Position numbers and translations under genes: made by a program
Notes under the pieces: model-generated
Databases searched by the model: none
What the model was told of the DNA's origin: nothing
The model's input: the letters and a program-made list of their open reading frames with translations, nothing else
From: CAIMUX01 sp964473865
GTDB taxonomy: Bacteria > Eisenbacteria > RBG-16-71-46 > CAIMUX01
Reading direction: 5' to 3'
Length of the DNA stretch: 64,000 nucleotides
NCBI GenBank assembly: GCA_964473865.1
Contig: CAYYQN010000001.1
Location: 170,469-234,468, forward strand
Shown here: piece after piece, positions 7,964 to 16,818 of the stretch
Position numbering within the stretch: position 1 is the first letter of the stretch
How the letters are laid out: every line of letters starts with the position of its first letter

Positions 7964-10900
7964 CTACGCCTTGGTCAGCTCTCTCCCCTTCCACAACTTG
8001 TACATGGCCGGATATACCAGCAGCTCCAGCAGGAAGGAGGTCAGGAGTCCTCCGATCATCGGAGCCGCAATACGCTTCATCACGTCGGCGCCGGCGGAGG
8101 TGGACCACATGATAGGCAGCAGGCCCATGAAGCTCGCGACCACGGTCATCATCTTGGGTCGGACCCGCTTCACCGCGCCTTGCAGGATCGCCTCGTCCAG
8201 GTCCCGGAGGTGCCGCAGGCGGCCGCTTCTCTTCGCATCATCATGCGCCAGGTCGAGGAAGAGCAGCATGAATACTGCGGTCTCCGCATCCAGCCCCAGA
8301 AGCGCGATCATTCCCACCCAGGCAGCGATCGAGACGTTGTACCCCAGGATGTGGAAGAGCCAGATGGCGCCAACGGCGGAGAACGGCACCGAAGCCATGA
8401 CCAGAAACGCCTTGAAGGTCGATTTCGTGTTCGCCAGCAGCAGCAGAAAGATCAGCACCAGTGTCGCCGGTACCACGAGCTTGAGGCGCTCCTTCACCCG
8501 CAGCATGTTCTCGTACTGCCCGCTCCACTGGAGTTGATACCCGGCGGGCAGGGCCAGCTTCTCGCGCACGGCTCGCTTGGCGTGTTCGACGTATCCGCCG
8601 ATGTCCCGACCGGTGACATCGACATAGACATAGCTGGCAAGGAAACCGTTTTCGTCGCGCAACATGGAGGGGCCGCTCAGAACCTTCAGATCCGCGACCT
8701 GGGCCAGCGGAATCCGCGCGCCGGATGGGGTGTCGACCAGCACCCGACCCAGCTCTTCCAGGTCGTCCCGCAACTCTCGCGGATAGCGGATGTTGACCGA
8801 GAAGCGCTCCCGTCCCGACAACACGGTAGAGACGTTCTCCCCCCCCACCGCCGTCATGATGACTTCCTGCACGGCCGCGATCGTGAGGCCGTAACGGGCC
8901 ATCTCCTCGCGCCGCGGCACGAAGTCGACGAAGTAGCCGCCCGCGGCCCGCTCCGCGAATACGCTCCGCGTCCCGGGGATCTCTCGCACGATCCGCTCCA
9001 GCTCAGTGCCGATTCTCTCCAGCTCGGTCAGATCTTCCCCGAAGATCTTCACTCCGACCGGCGTCCGCACGCCGGTGGTCAGCATGTCGACGCGGGCCTT
9101 GATCGGCATGGTCCAGGCGTTGGTCACTCCCGGAATCCGCAGCGCGGCATCCATTTCGTTGACCAGGTCGTCCCAGGAGATGCGGTCGGGCCAGATGGGC
9201 CGGACCAGAGGTTTCACGACACCGGGCATCCACGAGGAATACCAACGGTCCCGGGCGCGCCACTGATCTCGCGGCTTGAGCAGGACCGTGGTCTCCATCA
9301 TCGAGAGCGGGGCCGGATCGGTGGAGGTCTCGGCCCGTCCCGCCTTGCCGAAAACCCGCTCCACTTCCGGAAAGCCGCTCAGCACGCGGTCCTGGGTCTC
9401 CATCAGCTCCCGCGCCTGGGTCACCGAAATGCCCGGGAGGGTCGTCGGCATGTAGAGGATCGACCCTTCGTTCAGCGGCGGCATGAACTCGGTGCCGAGC
9501 TTGAAGTAGGCCGGAATGCTCACGGCCACAATCAGGATGGAGATTGCGATCACCTTGCGCGGATGGCGCAGCACGAAACGGCACGCCGGGTCATAGACCC
9601 GGAAGATGGCGCGGCTGATCGGATGCTTCTCCTCGGCGTGATAGGTGCCAACCAGAGCGTGCGTAGCCACCGAGGCCAGCCAGCGGGGGCGAAACGCAAA
9701 TGGATCCATCCGCGTGAACATCATCCGCAGCGCCGGATCCAGCGTGATCGCCAGCAACGCCGCCAGCGCCATGGCCAGATTCTTCGAGTACGCCAGCGGC
9801 TTGAACAGCCTCCCCTCCTGGTCGACCAGCGCGAAGACCGGGATGAACGCCACGGCGATGACCAACAGGGAGAAGAAGACGGACGGGCCGACCTCCTTCA
9901 GCGCCTCCAGCCGAACCTGATGGAAGTCTCCCCGCCGCCCGCCCACGTCCCAAAGGTGGAGTTTGTTGTAGGCGTTTTCCACTTCGACTATGGCCCCGTC
10001 GACCAAGACGCCGATCGAGATGGCGATGCCGGCCAACGACATGATGTTCACCGTCACGCCCATCGCCCGCAGCGGGATGAACGCGAGCAGAACCGAGATC
10101 GGGATGGTGACGATCGGCACGATGGCTGACGGGATGTGCCAGAGAAAGACCAGAATGACAATGCTCACGATGAGCATCTGCAGCCACATCTCATGCTTGA
10201 GCGTATCGAGGGCGCGCTCGATGAGGTCGGCCCGGTCGTAGGTGGTGACGATCCGTACTCCCGACGGCAGGCCGTGCTCTACATCCTTGAGCCGCTCCTT
10301 GACCGCCTTGATGACGTTCAGCGCGTTTTCGCCGTGGCGCATCACTACGATGCCGCCTACCGCGTCCCCCTGGCCGTCGAGGTCGGAGACTCCACGACGG
10401 ATGTCGGGGCCGAGTTCCACGCGGGCCAGGTCCCGCAGTAGCACGGGGACGCCGTTCGGTGTGGCCATGACTACGATCTTCTCGAAATCCTCGACCGCGC
10501 CGGCGTAGCCTCGGGCGCGCACCATGTACTCCGCACCGCTCCACTCCAGAAGTCGGCCGCCGGCCTCGCTGTTGGAGTTCTTTACGGCCTCCATGACCAT
10601 ATGGAGGGAGACTCCGTAAGCAGCGAGCTTGTTCGGATCGACGGTGACCTGGAACTGCTTCTGGAACCCTCCAATGGAGGCGACCTCGGCCACGTCCGGC
10701 ACCGATTGCACGGCGTAGCGCAGATTCCAGTCCTGATAGGCCCGCAGCTCGTCGAGCGGGTGCTTCCCGGAGTTATCGACCAGCGCATACTGGAAGATCC
10801 ACCCCACACCGGTGGCGTCGGGACCCAGTTCCGTCCGCACCCCCTCGGGCAGCGACGGCTGGATCTTGGACAGATACTCGAGGACCCGCGACCTCGCCCA

Positions 10901-11212
10901 GTAGAGATCCGTGCCGTCCTCGAAGATCACGTAGACGAACGAGTACCCGAAGTCGGAGAAACCCCGGATCGCTTTGACTCGCGGTGCGCCGAGCAAGCCG
11001 CTCACGATCGGGTAGGTCACCTGGTCCTCAAGGAGGTCCGGCGAGCGGTCCCACCGCGAGTAGACAATGACCTGGGTATCCGAGAGGTCCGGCAGGGCAT
11101 CAAGGCGGATGACCTTGAGCGTGTGTGCGGCGTAGATACAGAGCAGCACCGCCGCCAGGATCACCAGCAGCCGGTTCTTCGCCGAAAACTCGATGATGCG
11201 GGGAATGACCAT
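7964..11212 (-). CDS. cusA: CusA-type copper/silver RND efflux pump
   Basis: 1082-residue inner-membrane proton-driven pump of the heavy-metal-efflux RND family; the usual family length is about 1050. The N-terminal membrane segment is followed by porter-domain text typical of CusA/CzcA (DALPDLSDTQVIV). The TM4 region has GVLVDGAIVEVEN with the conserved proton-relay Asp. Three methionines of the E. coli CusA metal relay (M573, M623, M672) are conserved in context: YMPTTLPG, APLSMMETT and RVDMLTTG. This favours Cu(I)/Ag(I) over Zn/Co. Twelve membrane segments are expected. It follows cusB by 11 nt and is the last gene of the efflux operon before a hairpin. Confidence 0.93.
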   Translation of the reverse strand: MVIPRIIEFSAKNRLLVILAAVLLCIYAAHTLKVIRLDALPDLSDTQVIVYSRWDRSPDLLEDQVTYPIVSGLLGAPRVKAIRGFSDFGYSFVYVIFEDGTDLYWARSRVLEYLSKIQPSLPEGVRTELGPDATGVGWIFQYALVDNSGKHPLDELRAYQDWNLRYAVQSVPDVAEVASIGGFQKQFQVTVDPNKLAAYGVSLHMVMEAVKNSNSEAGGRLLEWSGAEYMVRARGYAGAVEDFEKIVVMATPNGVPVLLRDLARVELGPDIRRGVSDLDGQGDAVGGIVVMRHGENALNVIKAVKERLKDVEHGLPSGVRIVTTYDRADLIERALDTLKHEMWLQMLIVSIVILVFLWHIPSAIVPIVTIPISVLLAFIPLRAMGVTVNIMSLAGIAISIGVLVDGAIVEVENAYNKLHLWDVGGRRGDFHQVRLEALKEVGPSVFFSLLVIAVAFIPVFALVDQEGRLFKPLAYSKNLAMALAALLAITLDPALRMMFTRMDPFAFRPRWLASVATHALVGTYHAEEKHPISRAIFRVYDPACRFVLRHPRKVIAISILIVAVSIPAYFKLGTEFMPPLNEGSILYMPTTLPGISVTQARELMETQDRVLSGFPEVERVFGKAGRAETSTDPAPLSMMETTVLLKPRDQWRARDRWYSSWMPGVVKPLVRPIWPDRISWDDLVNEMDAALRIPGVTNAWTMPIKARVDMLTTGVRTPVGVKIFGEDLTELERIGTELERIVREIPGTRSVFAERAAGGYFVDFVPRREEMARYGLTIAAVQEVIMTAVGGENVSTVLSGRERFSVNIRYPRELRDDLEELGRVLVDTPSGARIPLAQVADLKVLSGPSMLRDENGFLASYVYVDVTGRDIGGYVEHAKRAVREKLALPAGYQLQWSGQYENMLRVKERLKLVVPATLVLIFLLLLANTKSTFKAFLVMASVPFSAVGAIWLFHILGYNVSIAAWVGMIALLGLDAETAVFMLLFLDLAHDDAKRSGRLRHLRDLDEAILQGAVKRVRPKMMTVVASFMGLLPIMWSTSAGADVMKRIAAPMIGGLLTSFLLELLVYPAMYKLWKGRELTKA

Positions 11213-11223
11213 GGCCTGCCTTC

Positions 11224-12921
11224 CTACAGGCCCGGCATGCCTGGCATCGTCCCGGCTCCGTTGCCGGCCGTCTCGCCCGGTGAGGCTCCCGGCCCCGCTT
11301 CACCCGCGGGTGCGGCCGGCGCAGGCATCCCCCCGCTGAGCGCCGCCCGGATTCTCGACTCCGAGTCGAGAAGGAAATTCGCGCGCACCACCACCTCTTC
11401 ACCCGCCATCACCCCGGCAAGAACCTGCACCTTTCCATCACCACGCAGGCCGGTCTCGACGACGCGGGGTTCGAAGAGCCCGCCCCCCTTCGACACAAAG
11501 ACGATCTTCCGCTCGCCGGTATCCATGACCGCGTTGTCCGGAACCAGGAGGCCTTCATCGCCCTCGACGGCCATGGTGACATTGGCGTACATGCCCGGCT
11601 TGAGCATTCCCTCCTCATTCGCGAAGGAAAATCGGGCCCGCAAGGTCCGGCTCTCCGGGTCGAGGTACGGGTAGACGAACTTGACCGCCCCGTGGAGCTC
11701 AATCGACGGGTCGTAGGCCAGGGTCAAAGTCGCCGGACGTCCCACGGCGACAAACGGCGCCTCCGATTCGTAGAAGCTCCCTTCGATCCATATCTCCGAG
11801 AGGTCGGTGATGGTGAAGAGCTCCATCCCGGGCATCACCTTCATCCCTTCGTAGACCATGCGCTCGGTGACCACGCCCGCAACCGGAGCTCGCAGCGTGA
11901 CGGTGCGGGCCAGTTGTCGGGTCCGTTCCAGGGCATCGACGTCCGGATCGGAGACGTCGAAGAGGCGCAGGCGCTCGCGCGCGGCGCGGACGAGGAGATC
12001 GGCCTCGCGCCATCGACTCTCGTCTATTGCGATTGATCCGGCCCGAGCGGAATCGCCCCGGGCTGCGGCTCGCCATCCTGCGCTCGTGGACTCACCGCCG
12101 GACTGCAGCCTCTCCAGGCCCTGCCTCGCCTCCAGGGCGCGCCGGAATTCCTCCTGCCCGGCCAGGAGGTCCGGCGAGTAGATCGCAAGCAGGGGATCGC
12201 CCTTGCGGACCGCTTGTCCCGGCGTGTTGACGTAGAGCCGCTCGACGTACCCCTCGACCTTCACCTGTACCCGCCGCACCCGGGCTTCGTCGGCCGCGAC
12301 GATTCCTACTGTCCGAACCGTCCGGGCCATCGATCCCTGCTCGGCCGCGACCGTCTGCACACCGGAGAGCCGGATGCCCTCCTCCGTGAGCCGGATCGCC
12401 GCCATTCCGGGGACACCGATGCCTTCCGGCCCGACGCTCACCTGTTCGGCCGGGACGAGGCGCATGCCGCAGATCGGGCAGTCTCCCTGGTGGTCGGAGA
12501 CATACGTCGGGTGCATCGGACAGATGAACAACTGCTTGCCGGACGCGGAGGCGGAGGCGTGGAGCTTCCGTGTTCCATCGGTGGCCGCAAGGGTCGATGC
12601 CGCTTTGGCCGCTTCTCCCGCGTTCGTGGCCGCTTCCGCCCCCGGCTCCACCGGCTGCAGGAACATGCCGCACTTCGAGCACCGCTGGTCCGGCTCGTCC
12701 GCGGTGATCTCAGGATCCATGGGGCAGGCATACCTTGCCCCCGCTGGCTTCGCCGCGACTGTTCCGGCTTCGGCTCGGTGGTTCTTGCTGTCGGAGGGAG
12801 CGTCCTTCCCGCCACAGCCGCTCGCGACAAGCGACGCCGCCATAAGCAACAGCATCGCCACGAGCACGCAGGTGCGGGGACTCTCCCGGCGCCACGCCCG
12901 GAACCAGATTCCGAGGATCAT
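11224..12921 (-). CDS. cusB: CusB-type periplasmic adaptor lipoprotein with two metal-binding modules
   Basis: 565-residue membrane-fusion protein linking CusA to the outer-membrane channel. A hydrophobic leader ends in a lipobox-like VASGC (about residue 36), so it is probably lipid-anchored. Two heavy-metal-binding modules follow: CPMDPEI...CSKCGM (about 65-90) and CPMHPTY...CPICGM (about 133-157), of the kind found in CusB relatives. The barrel-sandwich hybrid, alpha-hairpin and beta-barrel regions occupy 200-540. The C-terminus is Pro/Gly/Ala/Met-rich, as in metal-handling tails. It shares an ATGA overlap with the upstream TolC-like gene. Confidence 0.92.
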   Translation of the reverse strand: MILGIWFRAWRRESPRTCVLVAMLLLMAASLVASGCGGKDAPSDSKNHRAEAGTVAAKPAGARYACPMDPEITADEPDQRCSKCGMFLQPVEPGAEAATNAGEAAKAASTLAATDGTRKLHASASASGKQLFICPMHPTYVSDHQGDCPICGMRLVPAEQVSVGPEGIGVPGMAAIRLTEEGIRLSGVQTVAAEQGSMARTVRTVGIVAADEARVRRVQVKVEGYVERLYVNTPGQAVRKGDPLLAIYSPDLLAGQEEFRRALEARQGLERLQSGGESTSAGWRAAARGDSARAGSIAIDESRWREADLLVRAARERLRLFDVSDPDVDALERTRQLARTVTLRAPVAGVVTERMVYEGMKVMPGMELFTITDLSEIWIEGSFYESEAPFVAVGRPATLTLAYDPSIELHGAVKFVYPYLDPESRTLRARFSFANEEGMLKPGMYANVTMAVEGDEGLLVPDNAVMDTGERKIVFVSKGGGLFEPRVVETGLRGDGKVQVLAGVMAGEEVVVRANFLLDSESRIRAALSGGMPAPAAPAGEAGPGASPGETAGNGAGTMPGMPGL

Positions 12922-14237
12922 CTCGGTTCTCCTTTCGACGGAACCAGGGGATCGCTTCCGGTCAATGCGGACAGGGCAACCTCGGCTTTGTACAGATCAG
13001 CCTGGCGGCGCGCGAGCCCCGCCCGCGCCTCCAGCACCATGCGAAATGCCTCCATGGTCTCGCGGATGCTCCCTCCGGTGCCGGCGGCGTAGGATGTCCG
13101 GGCCGACTCGAGGAGCAGCTCGCTCCGCGGCGCAATCTCGAGCCGGTAGAGGTCGACCTGGCGCGCGGCTGTGTCGCGCGCCGAGCGCAACCGTTCCAGT
13201 TCGCCCCGCGCTTCGGACTCCGCCATGCGAAGATCCTGGCGGGCCATCTCGAGGTCGTGGGCGGCGGCCCGGGCCTCGGCGTCCTGCTTGCCTCGTTTCC
13301 ACACCGGCAGCTCGAATCCCAATGTCGCGGTGACCACGGGGGGTAAGTTGTTCCGCCAACCGTATTCGACGCCGGTCGCCAGGTCCGGCCAGGCTTCGCG
13401 CCGCGCCATGGCGAGCCCAAGGCGCCCCAGCTCGACCGCCCGGCGACGGACGGTCACCTCGGCCGCGTTCGCGATCGCCAGAGAGTCGATCACCTCCGAC
13501 TCGACGCCGGCGGCATCCGAGCCCAACCGGCTCGAGCGCGCGCCGACTTCATCATCGCTCGCGCCATGGAATGCGCTTGCCGGCAAGTCGCCCGTCCGCA
13601 CCGCGGTGTCCGCGCCCCGGTCCAGCATCGCGTTCAGCCGAGAAGTCATCGCGGCACGTTCCGCGACGAGGTCCTCAAGCTGCTCCGTGACCCGCGAACG
13701 TTGGAGCTGTACCTCGATAAGGTCGGCCTGCATGGTGAGCCCGGCCGTGTAGCGCGACGCCGCGCTGGATTCCATCGCGTCCAGCGCGGCCTGTGACTCC
13801 CGCAGCGACGCCGTCATGGCGTCCATGGCGTAGAGGTCGGCATACATGAAGCGCACTTCGGCGGCCAGTTGGCGCCGCAGTCGCATCCACTCCGCGGAAT
13901 CGACCGAGGCTCTCGCCGCGGCAGCGTCGTGCCGCAGGCCCCGCTTGCCGGGAAACGGAATCGTCTGGTTCAGCATCACCGTTCCCATGACCATCGGGTC
14001 TTCACCGAGCATCTTGCCGGGATACCGCTCGCCGTTGAGGCCGAACGAGATCATTGGATCAGGGAGGGCCCCCGCAGCGCGCGTCATCTCTCGGGCGGCC
14101 GCGGTCCGCTCCTGCAGAGCCGCCACGGAAGGTGCAGACCGGAGCGCAAAGGCCGCCAGCGAATCAGGATGGTCGGCGCCAACCAATGAGCTGCGGTCGG
14201 CGCCAGCTGGGAGGCCGGCTCCGGTAGAATCGGTCAA
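12918..14237 (-). CDS. TolC-family outer-membrane efflux protein (CusC-like)
   Basis: 439-residue TolC-like protein, the expected outer-membrane channel of the Cus system. The sequence opens with DSLAAFALRSAPSVAALQERTAAAREM, shown here only as the family's first helix pattern, and alternates long amphipathic helices with short strands as in OEP repeats. The frame stays open to 14618, but that part overlaps the neighbouring gene out of frame. A TTG at 14237 forms a TTGA overlap with the upstream stop and follows an AAGAGG sequence, so it is the likely coupled start. From this start there is no signal peptide, which is unusual for an outer-membrane protein. A missed start or N-terminal decay is possible. 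Confidence 0.82.
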   Translation of the reverse strand: MTDSTGAGLPAGADRSSLVGADHPDSLAAFALRSAPSVAALQERTAAAREMTRAAGALPDPMISFGLNGERYPGKMLGEDPMVMGTVMLNQTIPFPGKRGLRHDAAAARASVDSAEWMRLRRQLAAEVRFMYADLYAMDAMTASLRESQAALDAMESSAASRYTAGLTMQADLIEVQLQRSRVTEQLEDLVAERAAMTSRLNAMLDRGADTAVRTGDLPASAFHGASDDEVGARSSRLGSDAAGVESEVIDSLAIANAAEVTVRRRAVELGRLGLAMARREAWPDLATGVEYGWRNNLPPVVTATLGFELPVWKRGKQDAEARAAAHDLEMARQDLRMAESEARGELERLRSARDTAARQVDLYRLEIAPRSELLLESARTSYAAGTGGSIRETMEAFRMVLEARAGLARRQADLYKAEVALSALTGSDPLVPSKGEPR

Positions 14238-15001
14238 TGACCTCTTGGTGAAGTATCCTTGCCGGGCGAAGCTGCTGCCGCGTGCGGCCTCATCTCGCAT
14301 CCGGCCATCGTGCCGCTCGCCTTCGCCTTCCCGCTGCAGCACGATCCCGTCCCTGCCGTTCTTCCCATCGCGCAGCCGCTGCTTATCCCCGCCATCGATG
14401 CGCCTTTCAGCTCGCCCGAGCCCGGGACCGAGTCGCCCGACTGCGTCTCCTTCGCCTTCCGGTCGGGCGCGCGGAAGGCGGGTGTGAAAGTCGCCTCCTT
14501 TTCCGCGCCGCGCATGCCTTTCACCTGAATCGTCGCCTTCAACTCGTCGAGCTTCACCTTGGACAGGTCCACCTGGCCATAGAGACGATCCTGCTTGAAC
14601 AGCTTCATCCCTCCGCACAGCTCACACTCGCCGGGCTTGTCCCGGACGACTTCGACGTGCATCGGGCAGAAATATGTCGCCGGTTCCTTGTCTCCCGGAG
14701 TCTCCGGGACCAGCTTCACCGTGACGGTCGTGTCGCCGGGCAGGGACAGCGTCGCCTGGCCGGCCGCGTTCTCGACCATCGCGGGTCCGTGCTCGTCCGT
14801 GTACAGGTAGACACGGATGCCGTGGGGCGCCGCAACGCTTTCGAACGCGTGGCCTTTGGTTACCGACATGACGCCTCCATGTCGAGGGGGCGGGGCGGCC
14901 TGTTCGCCAGCGGGGTCGCCGGGCGCGGCGAAGGTGACCGTCGAGCCCGACGCCATGGCCAGCAACAGGGCCAAAAACAGCATGGGAAGTTTCCGGGACA
15001 T
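14234..15001 (-). CDS. Secreted heavy-metal-binding protein, first gene of the cus operon
   Basis: 255-residue exported protein. A clear Sec signal peptide (MSRKLPMLFLALLLAMASG, cleavage near TFA-AP) is followed by a beta-rich domain and a heavy-metal-binding motif CPMHVEVVRDKPGECELCGGM (about 110-131). The Gly/Ser/Lys-rich tail holds more Cys and Met (SGCAMG, GSCCSG, MAGCEM). The start has an AAGGAG site at 8 nt. It probably binds Cu/Ag in the periplasm, in the position CusF occupies in enteric systems, but it is not a CusF homologue that I can recognise. The TGA stop overlaps the TTG start of the TolC-like gene. Confidence 0.75.
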   Translation of the reverse strand: MSRKLPMLFLALLLAMASGSTVTFAAPGDPAGEQAAPPPRHGGVMSVTKGHAFESVAAPHGIRVYLYTDEHGPAMVENAAGQATLSLPGDTTVTVKLVPETPGDKEPATYFCPMHVEVVRDKPGECELCGGMKLFKQDRLYGQVDLSKVKLDELKATIQVKGMRGAEKEATFTPAFRAPDRKAKETQSGDSVPGSGELKGASMAGISSGCAMGRTAGTGSCCSGKAKASGTMAGCEMRPHAAAASPGKDTSPRGH

Positions 15002-15137
15002 GGCTTGATCTCCTTGTCGAGAGTTCGAATCGATCGGAGGAGAGGTCTGACCAGCTCGCGCCGGGAAGTCCGAGTCCGCTCGACCGGGTCGATCTGCAGG
15101 CCTACCTCCATGACATACCGTGGCGTACAGGATCCAT

Positions 15138-15151
15138 GCCGGATTGGCACC
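15138..15151 (-). promoter_or_regulatory. Weak sigma-54 (-24/-12) promoter candidate
   Basis: On the minus strand GG (15150-15151) and GC (15138-15139) are 10 nt apart, within CGGTGCC-N4-CGGCAT. The invariant GG/GC pair and spacing fit. The rest of the TGGCAC-N5-TTGCA consensus fits poorly. The nearby sigma-54-type response regulator makes it worth noting. Confidence 0.25.
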
Positions 15152-15165
15152 GCCTGGCGACGTCG

Positions 15166-15194
15166 TGTAACATGTTCAATATGAATTAGTTACA
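15166..15194. promoter_or_regulatory. 29-bp inverted repeat, probable operator or enhancer
   Basis: TGTAACATGTTCA (15166-15178), a 3-nt ATA centre, then TGAATTAGTTACA (15182-15194). The arms match at 10 of 13 positions. It is AT-rich in GC-rich surroundings and lies 165 nt upstream of the first cus gene. It is a good binding-site candidate for the response regulator encoded next door. Confidence 0.55.
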
Positions 15195-15423
15195 AGATCT
15201 CATCCCCGGCCCCGATCAACATCCCACTCCTCGACATGGAGACATGTCTACAATTGAGTCCAGCTGGTCGTAGGTATGGAGAATAGTCAACAGCTCGCGG
15301 CCGCGCGACGGTCGCCGGGAGACGGTGTGGTCGCCTTGAAAGCAAGGGCGGTGCAGATTCTGGCTATCCACTTGTCTCACAATATGTTCTGTGATCTGAC
15401 GCCACGCAATCCGGATCGAGCGA

Positions 15424-16818
15424 TCAACCGATGTTGAACTTCTTCATCCGGTACAACAGAACATGTCGTGGAACGCCCAGATAGGCGGCAGCCTGGCTCT
15501 TGTTGCCGCCATGCTTTTCCAGCGTGCGAACGATGAGCTCGCGCTCGAGATCAGGGAGAGATAGCTGGTCGGGAGGCAGGTTGTCAGGGTAGAGACTGCG
15601 GGGCCGATCCACAGCCGCGCCATCCGCCTCCGAGCGCTTCCCGCCCACCTCGGTCGAGGCGACTCCGTCCACCGCCCGCAGATCATCCTCGGTCAACTCG
15701 TCGGAGCCGCGCAGGAGGACGAGCCGCTGGCACAGGTTCGCCAACTCGCGCGCGTTGCCGGGCCACTCGCGACGCATCAACGTGCGTAACAGCCCGGGAG
15801 AGGTGTGCAGCTTCGCGCCGCCGGCGAACCGATCGAGAGACTGCTCCCACAGCGCGGCAATGTCTTCCCGTCGCTCGCGCAGCGGGGGCAGGTGGACCGG
15901 GATGACATTCAGACGGTAGTACAGGTCCCCGCGAAAGCGGCCTTCCGCCACCCGGGCCGAAAGATCGGCGTTCGTCGCGGCCACAACCCGCACATCAACG
16001 GGCACGGGCCGAGCGGCCCCCACCGGGTCCACCAGGCGGGTTTCGATCACTCGGAGCAGCTTCGTCTGCAGATCGGCGGGAAGATCGGCAACCTCGTCTA
16101 AGAGCAGCGTCCCGCCGTGGGCCTGCCGGAACTTCCCGAGCTTCTCCCGCACGGCACCAGTGAAGGCTCCGCGTTCGTGGCCGAACAGCTCGCTCTCCAT
16201 CAAGTCATGAGGGATGGCGGCGCAGTTGATCGCCACAAACGGCCGGTCCCAGCGGTCGGATAGGCTGTGCAGGGACTGCGCCACAAGCTCTTTTCCGGTT
16301 CCCGACTCGCCGGTGATCAGGACCGTGGCATCCGTGGGGGCGATCCGCCGGATCGCGGCCACCACCCGCTCCATCGCGGGGGAAGCGTGCACGAGCGGCA
16401 GGTGACGCCTCTGGTCGTCCAGGCGTTCCCGCAGCGTGCGGTTCTCTTGCACCAGGCGGCGTTTCTCCAACGCCTTCTCCACCGTCAGTTTCAGCTCGTC
16501 ACGGTTGTACGGTTTGGTGATGTAATCGTGCGCCCCGTCGCGCATCGCCGCCACGGCGTCCTCGATCGAGCCAAAAGCGGTGAGGACGATGACCGGCAAC
16601 AAGGGATCGACTTCGTGCGCGCGGCGCAAAACCTCCAGTCCGCCGGTGCCGGGCATCTTGAGATCGGTGATGACCACGTCGGGCCCGGCGCCTTCGAGCA
16701 GCGCAAGCCCGGCCTTCCCATCGGCCGCGGTTTCGACCACGTGTCCCTGTTCTTGGAGCGTGTACGCCAGCACTTCCCGCAGGCTGGCATCATCGTCAAT
16801 CAGTAGAATCCGCGCCAT
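15424..16818 (-). CDS. NtrC-family response regulator (REC-AAA+-HTH)
   Basis: 464-residue sigma-54-dependent response regulator. The receiver has DDD at 8-10 and the phospho-acceptor Asp at 52 (VVITDLKMPG). The AAA+ domain has Walker A GESGTGKE, an intact GAFTGA loop and Walker B GGTLLLDE. The C-terminal Fis-like HTH reads GGNKSQAAAYLGVPRHVLLYR. ATG 16818 begins MARILLIDD and has GGAAGGAAG upstream; the longer frame is non-coding overlap. It overlaps the kinase gene by 23 nt. Its position just upstream of the cus genes on the same strand suggests a ZraR/CusR-like role in metal response. That is inference from context. Confidence 0.9.
   Translation of the reverse strand: MARILLIDDDASLREVLAYTLQEQGHVVETAADGKAGLALLEGAGPDVVITDLKMPGTGGLEVLRRAHEVDPLLPVIVLTAFGSIEDAVAAMRDGAHDYITKPYNRDELKLTVEKALEKRRLVQENRTLRERLDDQRRHLPLVHASPAMERVVAAIRRIAPTDATVLITGESGTGKELVAQSLHSLSDRWDRPFVAINCAAIPHDLMESELFGHERGAFTGAVREKLGKFRQAHGGTLLLDEVADLPADLQTKLLRVIETRLVDPVGAARPVPVDVRVVAATNADLSARVAEGRFRGDLYYRLNVIPVHLPPLRERREDIAALWEQSLDRFAGGAKLHTSPGLLRTLMRREWPGNARELANLCQRLVLLRGSDELTEDDLRAVDGVASTEVGGKRSEADGAAVDRPRSLYPDNLPPDQLSLPDLERELIVRTLEKHGGNKSQAAAYLGVPRHVLLYRMKKFNIG

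Larger units (their letters stand above)
15002..15423. other. Regulatory region upstream of the cus operon
   Basis: 422 nt between the response regulator gene and the metal-binding protein gene, both on the minus strand. No gene is seen. It holds a 29-bp inverted repeat and a possible -24/-12 promoter, annotated separately. Confidence 0.6.

Noticed and set aside
7715..10129. 804-residue open frame on the plus strand
   Set aside because: Antisense to cusA. His/Arg/Asp/Gln-rich text without domains, explained by codon bias of the real gene.
14238..14618. Extended N-terminus of the TolC-like gene
   Set aside because: Overlaps the metal-binding protein gene out of frame. Arg/Gly/Asp-rich text does not look like a signal peptide or TolC sequence.
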